64,000 nt of DNA from positions 209,495 to 273,494 of the forward strand of contig MGUU01000010.1 in the NCBI GenBank assembly GCA_001800135.1. Reading direction: 5' to 3'. The translations under genes were made by a program, and so were the position numbers. The stretch comes from Elusimicrobia bacterium RIFCSPLOWO2_02_FULL_39_32. Its GTDB lineage: Bacteria > Elusimicrobiota > Elusimicrobia > 2-02-FULL-39-32. Below the pieces are notes generated by a model that was given only the letters and a program-made list of their open reading frames with translations, was not told the origin of the DNA and did not search any database. Below are positions 9,977 through 20,203 of the stretch, piece by piece (position 1 is the stretch's first letter; each line of letters starts with the position of its first letter).

Positions 9977-10990
9977 TTAAAACTCCAGTCTAACTGAATA
10001 TCTGAAAGTGTTTCCTAAATTGCCAAATGGCATCCAGGCAAAATCAAAAGAAAAGAATTTATAAGTTATTCCTGTGCCTGCGCTTACCCCAATCCCAGTG
10101 CCTTCAATTTGACGATTCCTTCCGGTTTGGTAACCTGCTCGAATGGAGGTAGAGAGATCCTCTCTTAACCAGGTTTTGGTAAATTCTGATCCAAGTCTTA
10201 AAGAAGGATCATTGTCCCTTGGAAAATTTCCATCCATGGAAAGCAAAAGTCCTTTCTTTTCTATTCCTTCTCCATTTTGACCGCTGATTTTCCAATTTTT
10301 CCCTAGGCGATAGCTGGTGCCTAATTTTATTGTGAGGGGCAGAGAATCCGACTCATCTTTAAATTTTACTTTGGATCCTAAATTCTGTACTGAAAATCCT
10401 ATTGCTAGAGGCAGCTCGCTAAATTGATAGAGTGAACCTAAGTCTAACCCATAGGAATTTGCAGCATCATCTGCAAGAACTTGCCGAATATATTTGAATC
10501 CTCCGCCAAAAGAAAGAGAATCATCCCATTTTTTTGCATAGGCAAGGGTATAGGCAGAATCATTAGAGGAAAAGGTAGAATCTGGATTATCGGTATCAGC
10601 AGTTCTTCGTTCTATGTCAGAGATAAGAAGGTTATTTAAAGCAAAAGCAAAGGTTCCATAAGATTTTGTAGGATGAGCATATGCAAAAAAGTGATATTGC
10701 AAATCCTGGAAAAGTTGGGCTCTCATAGCCACAAATTCATTTTTTTTGAGAGTGGCGAGCCCTGCGGCATTGGTATGAATCGCATTTGCATCATCTGCAA
10801 CAGCAGTGTAAGCTTCTCCCAAAGCTTGGGGCCTGGCCCCAGCTCCTATCTTTAAAAATGCTGCGCCGCTCGTGCCAGCAGATTTTGCGCTAAAAGCAGC
10901 AAACAGATTTGATGAGAAGAATATAAGTATGAGCGCCCCCAAGAAAAACAATCTTTGCTCTTTCCTATTATTTATAGTTATTATTTTCAT
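9977..10990 (-). CDS. PorV/PorQ-family outer-membrane beta-barrel protein
   Basis: Signal peptide, then GTSGAAFLKIGAGARPQALGEAYTAVADDANAIHTNAAGLA and C-terminal GITYKFFSFDFAWMPFGNLGNTFRYSVRLEF. ATGA start overlaps the giant-gene stop. Confidence 0.82.
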   Translation of the reverse strand: MKIITINNRKEQRLFFLGALILIFFSSNLFAAFSAKSAGTSGAAFLKIGAGARPQALGEAYTAVADDANAIHTNAAGLATLKKNEFVAMRAQLFQDLQYHFFAYAHPTKSYGTFAFALNNLLISDIERRTADTDNPDSTFSSNDSAYTLAYAKKWDDSLSFGGGFKYIRQVLADDAANSYGLDLGSLYQFSELPLAIGFSVQNLGSKVKFKDESDSLPLTIKLGTSYRLGKNWKISGQNGEGIEKKGLLLSMDGNFPRDNDPSLRLGSEFTKTWLREDLSTSIRAGYQTGRNRQIEGTGIGVSAGTGITYKFFSFDFAWMPFGNLGNTFRYSVRLEF

Positions 10991-13900
10991 TTTATTACAG
11001 CCATTTTTAAGAATTTGGTTCTAGTGGAGCCTTCAATTTTTAATCTTCCTATATAAACACCGCTCGCTACGGTCTGGCCATCTTCATTTTTTCCGTCCCA
11101 ATCATCATAATGATATTTGCCTGTAGCTTGTTTTCCAAAGTTTAGCGTTCTTACTAAATCTCCAGAAACATCATAGACATAAAGAGTGACTTCAACTGAA
11201 TTATCTCCTAAATTTTTAGGCAGAGCATAACGAAAAGCTGTGGCCCCGGTTACTCTTAATGTTTGCTGGCCATTAGTTTTTGTTCCCGTAAAATTAAAAC
11301 CTCTTACCGTAGGATTAAAAGGATTAGGGAAATTAAAGATTTCGATTTCTGATCCATTGAACGCTGTTGTGTCTGGAGTTGCGCTTGTGCTTGAAGATAA
11401 TGCAACCACAGAGGAAGCCCCTAGAACCGTTGAAGTAGCATTCACCACCACATAGACTGTAAAGTGGTTCACATCTACAGTAATTGTTTTGTTAGTTAAG
11501 TCAACAGACTTATTAGAACTTTCTAACCCATAAGATCCAGGAGGCACTGATTCTCCACTTGTGGTTGTAACTGTGGAGCTTGTGTCATTATAAAAATAGA
11601 CATTAATTGAATCTGCGCTTGTAACGCCGGAACTATAGGAAAGTTTTAAAGTCGCATTCTTAGCTAAATTTCTGCGTATGCCAGAAGGCAGGAAGAAATC
11701 ATAAAAAGATCCCAGTACATTATTTGCCACTTCGGATGCGTTTGAGGCAGATCCCATTGGAGCGCCTTTTAAATTATTTGAGTTTGAGCTTTGAGATTTT
11801 TTAGCTGCCATCTCAGCCTGTATCTGTTTCATGGCCTGTATAGCTTTGAAGAGATGATCTGGCAGATTGCTTTCTTCTGAAGGAGTTCCATTTGCAAGGG
11901 ATGGAGACCCTCTTAAGGATGGCGCTCCGCTTTTCACAGAAGTTGTGGCTGTATTGACATCATTCGCTTTTTGCATACCTACGCTTACATTGGAAGATAC
12001 CTCTAAATCAGTGCCATTTAATTTTTTAAGAGCGCCTCCTGGAATAACTACTTGCGAGAGATCTCCTCTAATTTCCGCTCTTACCCCGCGCATATGGTTA
12101 TATCTTGCGAATTCCTGACCTTCTAGACCTAAAGGAAATTCAAAGAAAGAATCTACTGTAAAATTTGATGTTGTTCCTGGCTGTAGTCCGGAGGTTGGGG
12201 ATGTGAATTCAAATGTGACTCGTTTTGTATCAGCTGCAGGAAGATATAAAATATTTAGTTTTTTTCTATTTGGGCTGATAGGATTAGAATCTTCTGGATC
12301 TTGAGAAATGGTTCCATTTTCGCCTACGCTTGAGAAAATGGAAACAACGCTTTTCCAATAGTCATCTGCTTTTTCCTGTAAAGTGCTGTTTCTAAGCGCT
12401 TGAGTGCATTCAAATTCAAATTTATATTGATCAATTCCGCCTACCTTAGTTCCTGTTTTTGTTCCTTTTAAGAAAACTTCTGGTTTAGTTTGGGTATAGG
12501 TTAAATTAAAATTTGCAACATCTGTGGTTACAGATACGCCATCTCCACCGGTTGGATATCGTTCAGAAGGAATAAAGGTTTCATCTTCAGGAGTAAAAAT
12601 AATAAGGTTATAGGTTGTTCCTGATTTTAATCCAGCCAGGGTATAGCCATCCACAGTGCTGGTTTGATCATTGCTCTGCATGGATGCGATGGTTAGTTCT
12701 GAAAAATCATCATTGGCTGCTGCCAGAACATCCAGTTCATTGGTATTGGGTTTAGAACCATCGGGCTTTAAAATTTTTCCTGAAAGAGAGAGTCCAGCTG
12801 CAAGCGTGATATTACCCACATTTACTTGTGAATTAGTTACAGCCTGAGAAATTTTCTTTACTCCATAGCCTGAGCTAAAAGCATAAATATCATAGGTTCC
12901 AGCAGCTAAACGGTCCATAGTAAAGGTGCCATCTAGATTGGTTGGAATTTCAATGTCTCCTATGGGGTTTTTAGTTGGGATATTTCCCTGCTTGTTTGCC
13001 ACAATTACCGCTATTGGGAATCCAACCCCTTTGCCCCCCTCTCCAAACGGATTTTGTAGAGCCTTGCCATCGGATGTAACCACCTTTCCTATAATAGATG
13101 CTGGACCTAGATCAAGCGTAATGTTTAATGGCACAGAAGATTTTCTTACATCCACGCTTCTTTTTACTAATTCAGCGTAGCGAGTTTCAAAATTGCCTGG
13201 ATTAAATAGGAACGCGTCAGAGCGGTCCCGTTCCGCAAAAGTAACATTGTAATAGCGTAAATCATAGCTTAATCCGGAAAGGGTATAAGATCCGCGTTCA
13301 TCAGTGAATGCTCTGACCTCAGCGTCACGGGAATCTTTGGTTCCAACTCCTGCTGGACGCGCCACAATTCTAACATTGGCAATGGGCTGGGAAGAGGAAT
13401 CAACCACTGATCCTATCATGGAAATACCTACTAAAAGTTCTACTGTTCCAATATCAAATGTTTGTCCTGGTGGGACCGAGATTCCAGATTTTTCTTCAGC
13501 AACTAAATTTAGTTTTCCCTGTCCCAGCAAACTTTCAGCTGAAGTTGCCATGGAGAACTGGTCTTGTTTAAATGAAACAGTATATTCTGTATCTGGAATA
13601 AGGTTAGAAATTTTGAAAGTTCCCTTAGTTGAATCAATATTAATAAAACTGCTGCCGCCGCCAAAGCCTCCTTGACCTGCGCCTCCTGCTCCATCCGCTG
13701 AACTGCCTGATCCTGCTCCAGGAGCAAAAGCGCTAATTCTAAAATTGCTAGGTAAGAGGGAGTTATTGTTAGATGTAATTAATTCGGTTGTTTTTGTTCC
13801 ATCTGTTGAAACGCGAACCACAGCTATTTTACCTTCAATTGCAGCTGGTTTAAACAACTGGAAATTTTGGTTGGTTACATTGGATCCGGAAATTGTAACT

Positions 13901-16900
13901 CTTAAAGGTTTGCTTACGAATTTTCTTTCTATTTTTCCAGTGAGGAAATTATAGCTCATCATCTCCTCCAATATAAGCGTATAGATGCCGTTAGAGAGAT
14001 TCGTGAGCGTGTAATTAGCCGTGGTTCCATTTAGATAAACTGGCTGCCAATTGACAATCTCATTCCTGTCATTTAAAACTTTAAGAAAGAGAAAAACTGT
14101 ATCTGCAGAGGCTCCTTGAGGCACATCTATTTTTCCGCTGATGGAGGATCCTGCGGAATAGGTAAATTCTAAGTTGCCGTTAGCAGGGCTAATGACTTGT
14201 ACGGTTCCGTTTTCAGAAAGGAGTATGACTTTTTCTTCATTGGCAACATCGCCAATATTTGGTTCATAACCTTGATTAAAACTAGTGTTATTATAATATT
14301 GCGCGGAAGGGTCTAAATTTACAGGATGTCTTAAAATATAAACTCCTGCAGGCAGATTAATGGCCCAAGTTCCGCTGGAAGTTATAGCCGCGCTTAGCAC
14401 TTGTCCAAAACCAGATTTTTTTCCTCTATCTTGACCAAAACTCCCTCCTCCGCCAAGACCAGAATCTATTTCCGCAAAATTTCTTAATCCTTCTTCAAAG
14501 TTTGTACCATCCTTAGGATAGGCTTCAATTCTGGCAATAGGAAAACTACCACTACCTGTACCAATATTGATATTTTCATATCCTAGTTTGTTAACCAGGT
14601 CATTGACTGTATTAATTTCTACTCCTCCGGAATTGGAAGAGGTTTGTCCAAATTTAAAAGGTTGAACCTTGACTGTTCCTTTAACAGTAAAAGTTGTGGC
14701 TGCAAGGTTAAAAGTAACAGTAGAGGTTTGTCCATTGATCACATTCACCATTTGACTCTTAAATTGATTAGTAGTTTTGTAGTTAACTTCTACTCTATAA
14801 AAACCAGTTCCAATATTTGGGCTGGTAACTGTGGATTGAGATATACTTGCGCTGGTGCTGGAGACACCAGGCCCCTCTATTGTTAAGGAAACATTTTCAT
14901 AGTCTTGGTTTGGAATAGTTATAACTGAGGCAATTTTTCCTCCATAACGTTTAAGTTTTAGGTCCCGAGAGCCCACCCCATTTGTAACAGTGACAGTTTT
15001 TGGGCCTGGAGGGTCTGACTCAAACCCTTGTAAATAAGTATGTACATTGTAAATTCCATCTTCAACACCTTTAATACTGTAGTTACCGCTTGTTATTGAA
15101 CTATCTCCTGCTTTTCCAAGAAGCTGGAATTGAGTTGAATTATAGGAGTAATTAATTGGGCTAAATGCATTAATATAAAGTGTAAAGGAACTATTGACCA
15201 TGCCTTGGATTTTTGAAGTGTCTCCTTCCACGCTAATGGTGCCGCTGATCCCTTGTGCAACAGTTGTGCTGAATGCTAAGGTCAATCCATTCTGGATCAC
15301 TGCATCTCCTCGGAAAAGATCGCCGGAAATTAATGATCCTAATCCATTCGCTCCCACAGGGACTGAGGCTGAAGAAACTGTTCCAACCCCAAAAGCGCGC
15401 GCTCTAATCGTATAGGTTCCAGTATCTAAATCCAATACAAAAGCTCCTGTTGTGGATGCTTCTCTAAAACTATCCACACCTTGAATGAATGCGCCACCCC
15501 AAGAGGTTGGGAATTTATCTCCGGATTTAGTTCCTTCAACTGAAACCCATGTGCCAAACTGTTGGGTGGATGGGAGAACAACATAACCAAAAACTCTTGG
15601 TTTTTTAGTAAAGGTAAAATTAATATCTGTGGTGCCGCTTCCACCTGCTGTCACAATGGTTTCTGTGGAGCTAAAGCCTCTAAGTTCAGCGCGTACTTTA
15701 TAAGTTCCGTTAGGAGGAACAGTGATCGCTGTCCAAGTGCTAACTCCAGTGAAAGAATAACCGCTGTCAGATTCTTGAGAACCTGCTGAAAATCTAAGGG
15801 ATCCAAAACCAGATGGGAATCCATTGGAGTTATTCACCACATTTACAAATCCCCAGTTGTCATAATTTGTTTCCACAGCAGTTTGTGGAATAGTTCCGTG
15901 TACCCGAATTTGAATTGGCGGGCTAAACGTAATGGTACTTGCAGAAGTTGGAGGATTTCCTGCTGTTTGATTCGCAAGATTGCCATCAAAATTTTTATAA
16001 GTGGTTGGATCAAAATAATTTGCTGTAAGACTATAAGCAGCGCCAGATTTTAAGCCCCAAACCCTAGCTTTGCCATCGCTTCCAGTTTTTTGTGATCTAT
16101 AGACAAAACCTTTTCCGCTCTGACCATTAGCTGATACAATAGCTCCGCTAAGACCAAGAGGAACACAACTGCCGCAGCCAGAGTTTCCTGTAGTTACAAA
16201 TACATCCAAATAACTGGATTGTACTCCGATCGTTCTTGTAGAAATGTTTCCTCCAGAGGCATCTTCTAACCGGACTACATAAGTACTATTTATATCTGAA
16301 CTAGTTGAACTTTGCACAATGCTGCCTGCATAGTCATTGCCATACCAGCTTAATCCTTGAGGCTGTCCAAAATTCCAGAACTCAAACATAGGGGTAATAC
16401 TGGAGATTGTGATAGGAATTTGAGATAGTTGAGAGAGGATAGGGTCTGTTCCAATTCGAACTCTCCAATAAGTTTCATTATTTGAAGGAGTAAATAAAAT
16501 AGAGGCAAAGTCATCAATTCCATCCCCATCAGGGGTAATGGTGGCAGGAACTACTTGAAAATTATTAAATCCAAATGAATCAGCGCGAATTTTTACGGAT
16601 AAATTAGTTGAAAGGGTTGATACGCCTGCGGCAAAATCATCATTCCATTCCAGCCAGAGCATAGCATCTCCTACCGCATTTGTTTTATAATAAATATTTT
16701 TTCCACTTGAATCCTTAGGAATGATCAGGGCATAATAAGTTGCGAATTTGACGTTTGCCAGACTTTTATAATTATTAGGATTTTGAATCGCTTTAAAAGA
16801 ATCTGTGGAGATAGTTGAAGATGCCAAGATCGTCGCAAAATTGTCTTCCGAGATCTGTCCGCTATTGTCATACTGAACTATAGAAGTGGTTGTATCCCTA

Positions 16901-19900
16901 CTTAGGGTAAATATTCGAATTTGGAGATCTTTGTGCGCTGTGGTTGGTTGGTAGGACGCATCCCTGGATTCTAAGAATAGCGGTGGGGAAGATTGGCCGC
17001 TGCTTAAAACTATAGTTATGTTGGATGAAGCAAAAGGAAATCCAACATTTGTAGCATTGCCTGCTGTGATATTTATAGAAGGTTGAACTAAAATAGAGGT
17101 CAGTACTCCATTGTTAGAGGCTTGGGATTTAATTGCAAATTGAACTCCAGAATTTGTGGATGGAGCAGTGATACCTTTATATTTAAAATTTAAGACATGC
17201 CCAGAATTAAATTTTCCATTTGTAGTTACGCTGGCAATGATTACTCGATTATCATTTGGATCTAGACTTAAAGATATGTTTTTTAGTTGCGCAGTTGGGG
17301 TAATGGTGCTAGCATTTACAAAACCGTTGTTCCCTTGATTGGTCAACTGCGGTTGAGACCAAAAATCCGGAATACGAAAAGAGATTTTACCACCATCGGT
17401 GATGGAAGAGGCTCCTACTGTAAAATGAAAATTTATAGTTGTAAGTGAACTAATTGGAACACTGGTTAGCTGGGTAAGATCGCTGACATCAAAAATTTGA
17501 ACCGTGCCTTGTCCATCCCCTGGTTGAGCAGTGAATGGTTTCGCGGATGTAAACGGACTTTTAGAAGGATCTCCAAGATTTCCAGCATCATCTTGAGCTC
17601 TTACCGAGAACCAATAAGTCACCCCGGCAGTTAGATTTTTAATCTGATAAGATCTTGTGGCTCCGACCGTTGCAGGGGAAGGAGGAACCTGTTTTACTGG
17701 GTTAGCTTCTATATCCAGCACAATTCCTGATGAGCTTAACGCGTTAGACCAGTTTGAGGTTGTGATCCCAGTGGTGGATGAGTATCTTATATGGTATTTA
17801 GTGATTGAGCCGCTTAGAGCATCACTCCCATCGTCTGCAGGCTCTGTCCATGTTAGATTAACGGATCCTATTGGATCAGATGCTCCTCCGGGGGTAGCAG
17901 TTAGATCATTGATTTGAGAAGGTTTTGCGCTGTCAGGATCGCTAAGTTGAAATCTTAATGTGCCTTTGGCATTGTTTGCTCCAAGGATTTGAAAAAAGTA
18001 AGTTGTGCCAGCAGATAATGGAACAAATACTTTGGATTGCAAGATTGAACTGCTTGCATCATCATTACAATCAATTGGTTGTCCAACTACAATGGGCTCA
18101 CTTCCTCTCCAAACTTGCAGGATCGTATCAAAACTTGAATTAAAGGTGTTGACTGTGACATTTCTCGTTGCCGTAGAAAGTAACCGATACCAAACATCAT
18201 TGGAAGTAGGTAAAGTGGTAAATTTGGTTGTATTGCATGTGGGGGTTTTTTGAGCGCCATTACTGATTTCTGTAGTGATGATCTCATGAGAAAAAGGGAT
18301 GGCAGTAATAGTTGTTGCATTTACAGAATTATCATTGGAAGAGTTTAAAGCTGAACCAGGAACAAATATAGTTGCGCCATTAGATAAAGCGCTTAGATTG
18401 AAAACATCATCCATTGTTTTCATTGCAAACCAAACAGTGGTATTTTGAGTAAGATTTTTAATTAATTGTGTTTGGACCGTATATGCGACTTGCGGAACTG
18501 TTAGAGAATCATTGGGCGGTGTTCCAACTAATGTTGGAGAATTTGTGATTCTTACAGCGGTGCTAAAATTTAAATCGTTATTAACAGGTTCAGTTGTAGA
18601 GAAACGGATATCATAGGATGCGGCGGTGCCGTCTCTGGCGTCATCTCCCGGGGATGTCCATGTAAGTTTTACTGCACCATATTCAATATCCGCAGCCGCA
18701 GTTAAATTTGTTACAGGATCTGGAGCAGAGTTGTCGCCAGACAGTTCTTTAAATTGAAATCGCAGAATTCCTCCGGAACCATAATCAGACATGACTTGAA
18801 CATAATAGGTTGCTCCATTTTCTATGCTAAACTTTACTGTGGCATTCGTGTTATACGGGTGATCGCAACCAATTTCTGTTGCATTTGCTCCTGGGACTGG
18901 GTCAGTTCCACCCGTGCTTTTCCAAACAGTAAGAATCGTATTGAAATCAGAATCGTTGGTGTTCGCTTCTACCCCTTTTGTAGTTGTGGAAACATGGCGA
19001 AACCAGACATCCCTATTTCCAGCTCCATATTCACAAGAAGGAGTTTTTTGAATCGCAAAGTTTGCTGCTGTGGTAGTGGATTGGCTGGTAAAATTTAAAG
19101 AATCAATTACAGTTACATTGCCATTAGAATAATCGTCATTGGATACGTTTGGCGCAAAAAATGTAAATGAGCTAAGGTTCACTATAGAACTATTGTTAGA
19201 AGAGTCAATCGCAGTTGCTCGAATATAGTAGGTGGTTCCATTGACCCATTGAGGTAAAGTGGTGTAATCCCAAAGTGTGGAGCTTGAACCATAATTTTTT
19301 AGAAAGCTATTGACAGAAACCGTAGAACCCCAGGTTGAGCCGCTCCAATAACTGCTGCCTGCTCCTTGGCCATTTGTTCCGCCGCTGGAGATGGTTAGTT
19401 CTACAGAATTGACACCAGCATTATCTGTGGAGGTGCCTGAAATTACAAGCAGACTAGATAAAGTAGGAAAAGTCCCTGCGGATGGCTGCGTAATCGTTAC
19501 AGTCGGGACTGTTTCATCCACACTTCTAGGACTGAATGTGCTGCTAAAAATAGTGGTTCCGGCAGCTCCGCTATTTCCTTTAGATGTGATTTGGAAATAG
19601 TAGGTAACGCCTTTTGCAAGGTTAAATTGAATTTGTGAGCGATTATTAGTAGCCACAAAATCGTCATTGCAGGTATCTTGAGTAAGTCTTGTTATATCAT
19701 TGTATGGGCTGCCTGCTTTATAAGATTGTAAGACCGTATCAAAACTTGAATCAAAGGTATCAGCTGTAGCTGACATGGCAGCTGTTGATAAGTATTTGTA
19801 CCAGATACTTTTAAAATTTCCGGAAGCGCCGTAATCGCAAGATGGGGTAGGTTCAGAGGTAGTAGTTTCTGTGGATGCGTCTAGTGTAGCAGTTGAGTGG

Positions 19901-20100
19901 GTAAAATTATATTTTAACCCCCCAGCAGTTGTGGTGCTGGTATGAGTCATGGTGGAAGCATTGACAAAATTGTCATTTTCAGGGGCTGAGAGCGCTGGAT
20001 TTGGTTGGGAAATAAAAAAAATAAAAGCTATAAAAAATAAACTGATTAGCTTTATATTATAAAAAGCAATAGATTCTTTTTTTAAAAAAAGTTTGTTCAT
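10987..20100 (-). CDS. Giant secreted protein (3037 aa): three PPC-like domains, FN3 domains, carboxypeptidase-regulatory-like repeats, C-terminal FlgD-Ig/T9SS-like sorting domain
   Basis: Signal peptide; three NDN/NDD...SxFDTxLxxW-type repeats; two FN3 regions (VKLTWTSPGDD, VNLTWTEPADDG); many G.V....G.pi.nv-type repeats; C-terminus FNFPNPFNP...YDVSGDLVRTL...WDGKNEDGQTVASGVYIGRLKIEGSTRTKFLKMAVIK. Confidence 0.88.
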   Translation of the reverse strand: MNKLFLKKESIAFYNIKLISLFFIAFIFFISQPNPALSAPENDNFVNASTMTHTSTTTAGGLKYNFTHSTATLDASTETTTSEPTPSCDYGASGNFKSIWYKYLSTAAMSATADTFDSSFDTVLQSYKAGSPYNDITRLTQDTCNDDFVATNNRSQIQFNLAKGVTYYFQITSKGNSGAAGTTIFSSTFSPRSVDETVPTVTITQPSAGTFPTLSSLLVISGTSTDNAGVNSVELTISSGGTNGQGAGSSYWSGSTWGSTVSVNSFLKNYGSSSTLWDYTTLPQWVNGTTYYIRATAIDSSNNSSIVNLSSFTFFAPNVSNDDYSNGNVTVIDSLNFTSQSTTTAANFAIQKTPSCEYGAGNRDVWFRHVSTTTKGVEANTNDSDFNTILTVWKSTGGTDPVPGANATEIGCDHPYNTNATVKFSIENGATYYVQVMSDYGSGGILRFQFKELSGDNSAPDPVTNLTAAADIEYGAVKLTWTSPGDDARDGTAASYDIRFSTTEPVNNDLNFSTAVRITNSPTLVGTPPNDSLTVPQVAYTVQTQLIKNLTQNTTVWFAMKTMDDVFNLSALSNGATIFVPGSALNSSNDNSVNATTITAIPFSHEIITTEISNGAQKTPTCNTTKFTTLPTSNDVWYRLLSTATRNVTVNTFNSSFDTILQVWRGSEPIVVGQPIDCNDDASSSILQSKVFVPLSAGTTYFFQILGANNAKGTLRFQLSDPDSAKPSQINDLTATPGGASDPIGSVNLTWTEPADDGSDALSGSITKYHIRYSSTTGITTSNWSNALSSSGIVLDIEANPVKQVPPSPATVGATRSYQIKNLTAGVTYWFSVRAQDDAGNLGDPSKSPFTSAKPFTAQPGDGQGTVQIFDVSDLTQLTSVPISSLTTINFHFTVGASSITDGGKISFRIPDFWSQPQLTNQGNNGFVNASTITPTAQLKNISLSLDPNDNRVIIASVTTNGKFNSGHVLNFKYKGITAPSTNSGVQFAIKSQASNNGVLTSILVQPSINITAGNATNVGFPFASSNITIVLSSGQSSPPLFLESRDASYQPTTAHKDLQIRIFTLSRDTTTSIVQYDNSGQISEDNFATILASSTISTDSFKAIQNPNNYKSLANVKFATYYALIIPKDSSGKNIYYKTNAVGDAMLWLEWNDDFAAGVSTLSTNLSVKIRADSFGFNNFQVVPATITPDGDGIDDFASILFTPSNNETYWRVRIGTDPILSQLSQIPITISSITPMFEFWNFGQPQGLSWYGNDYAGSIVQSSTSSDINSTYVVRLEDASGGNISTRTIGVQSSYLDVFVTTGNSGCGSCVPLGLSGAIVSANGQSGKGFVYRSQKTGSDGKARVWGLKSGAAYSLTANYFDPTTYKNFDGNLANQTAGNPPTSASTITFSPPIQIRVHGTIPQTAVETNYDNWGFVNVVNNSNGFPSGFGSLRFSAGSQESDSGYSFTGVSTWTAITVPPNGTYKVRAELRGFSSTETIVTAGGSGTTDINFTFTKKPRVFGYVVLPSTQQFGTWVSVEGTKSGDKFPTSWGGAFIQGVDSFREASTTGAFVLDLDTGTYTIRARAFGVGTVSSASVPVGANGLGSLISGDLFRGDAVIQNGLTLAFSTTVAQGISGTISVEGDTSKIQGMVNSSFTLYINAFSPINYSYNSTQFQLLGKAGDSSITSGNYSIKGVEDGIYNVHTYLQGFESDPPGPKTVTVTNGVGSRDLKLKRYGGKIASVITIPNQDYENVSLTIEGPGVSSTSASISQSTVTSPNIGTGFYRVEVNYKTTNQFKSQMVNVINGQTSTVTFNLAATTFTVKGTVKVQPFKFGQTSSNSGGVEINTVNDLVNKLGYENINIGTGSGSFPIARIEAYPKDGTNFEEGLRNFAEIDSGLGGGGSFGQDRGKKSGFGQVLSAAITSSGTWAINLPAGVYILRHPVNLDPSAQYYNNTSFNQGYEPNIGDVANEEKVILLSENGTVQVISPANGNLEFTYSAGSSISGKIDVPQGASADTVFLFLKVLNDRNEIVNWQPVYLNGTTANYTLTNLSNGIYTLILEEMMSYNFLTGKIERKFVSKPLRVTISGSNVTNQNFQLFKPAAIEGKIAVVRVSTDGTKTTELITSNNNSLLPSNFRISAFAPGAGSGSSADGAGGAGQGGFGGGSSFINIDSTKGTFKISNLIPDTEYTVSFKQDQFSMATSAESLLGQGKLNLVAEEKSGISVPPGQTFDIGTVELLVGISMIGSVVDSSSQPIANVRIVARPAGVGTKDSRDAEVRAFTDERGSYTLSGLSYDLRYYNVTFAERDRSDAFLFNPGNFETRYAELVKRSVDVRKSSVPLNITLDLGPASIIGKVVTSDGKALQNPFGEGGKGVGFPIAVIVANKQGNIPTKNPIGDIEIPTNLDGTFTMDRLAAGTYDIYAFSSGYGVKKISQAVTNSQVNVGNITLAAGLSLSGKILKPDGSKPNTNELDVLAAANDDFSELTIASMQSNDQTSTVDGYTLAGLKSGTTYNLIIFTPEDETFIPSERYPTGGDGVSVTTDVANFNLTYTQTKPEVFLKGTKTGTKVGGIDQYKFEFECTQALRNSTLQEKADDYWKSVVSIFSSVGENGTISQDPEDSNPISPNRKKLNILYLPAADTKRVTFEFTSPTSGLQPGTTSNFTVDSFFEFPLGLEGQEFARYNHMRGVRAEIRGDLSQVVIPGGALKKLNGTDLEVSSNVSVGMQKANDVNTATTSVKSGAPSLRGSPSLANGTPSEESNLPDHLFKAIQAMKQIQAEMAAKKSQSSNSNNLKGAPMGSASNASEVANNVLGSFYDFFLPSGIRRNLAKNATLKLSYSSGVTSADSINVYFYNDTSSTVTTTSGESVPPGSYGLESSNKSVDLTNKTITVDVNHFTVYVVVNATSTVLGASSVVALSSSTSATPDTTAFNGSEIEIFNFPNPFNPTVRGFNFTGTKTNGQQTLRVTGATAFRYALPKNLGDNSVEVTLYVYDVSGDLVRTLNFGKQATGKYHYDDWDGKNEDGQTVASGVYIGRLKIEGSTRTKFLKMAVIK

Positions 20101-20167
20101 TTAGATTGAATGTTTTAAAAATTTTTTAATGCTACTCAGATTCAAGATATAGATGTCGTTTATTATA

Positions 20168-20195
20168 ATTATAAAGCAATAGCAGAAATTGTCAA
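20168..20195 (-). promoter_or_regulatory. Perfect consensus sigma70-type promoter for the giant-protein operon: TTGACA-N16-TATAAT
   Basis: Reverse strand: TTGACA (20190-20195), 16-nt spacer, TATAAT (20168-20173). A second TATAAT is directly abutting at 20162-20167. Confidence 0.75.
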
Positions 20196-20203
20196 GCGAT
20201 TTT

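Noticed and set aside
11240-19600. Many plus-strand ORFs of 60-123 aa (e.g. 13304..13675, 11867..12118) and minus out-of-frame ORFs inside the giant gene
   Set aside because: They overlap the 3037-aa ORF, have no recognisable family and no RBS; best explained by the codon composition of the Ser/Thr-rich giant gene.
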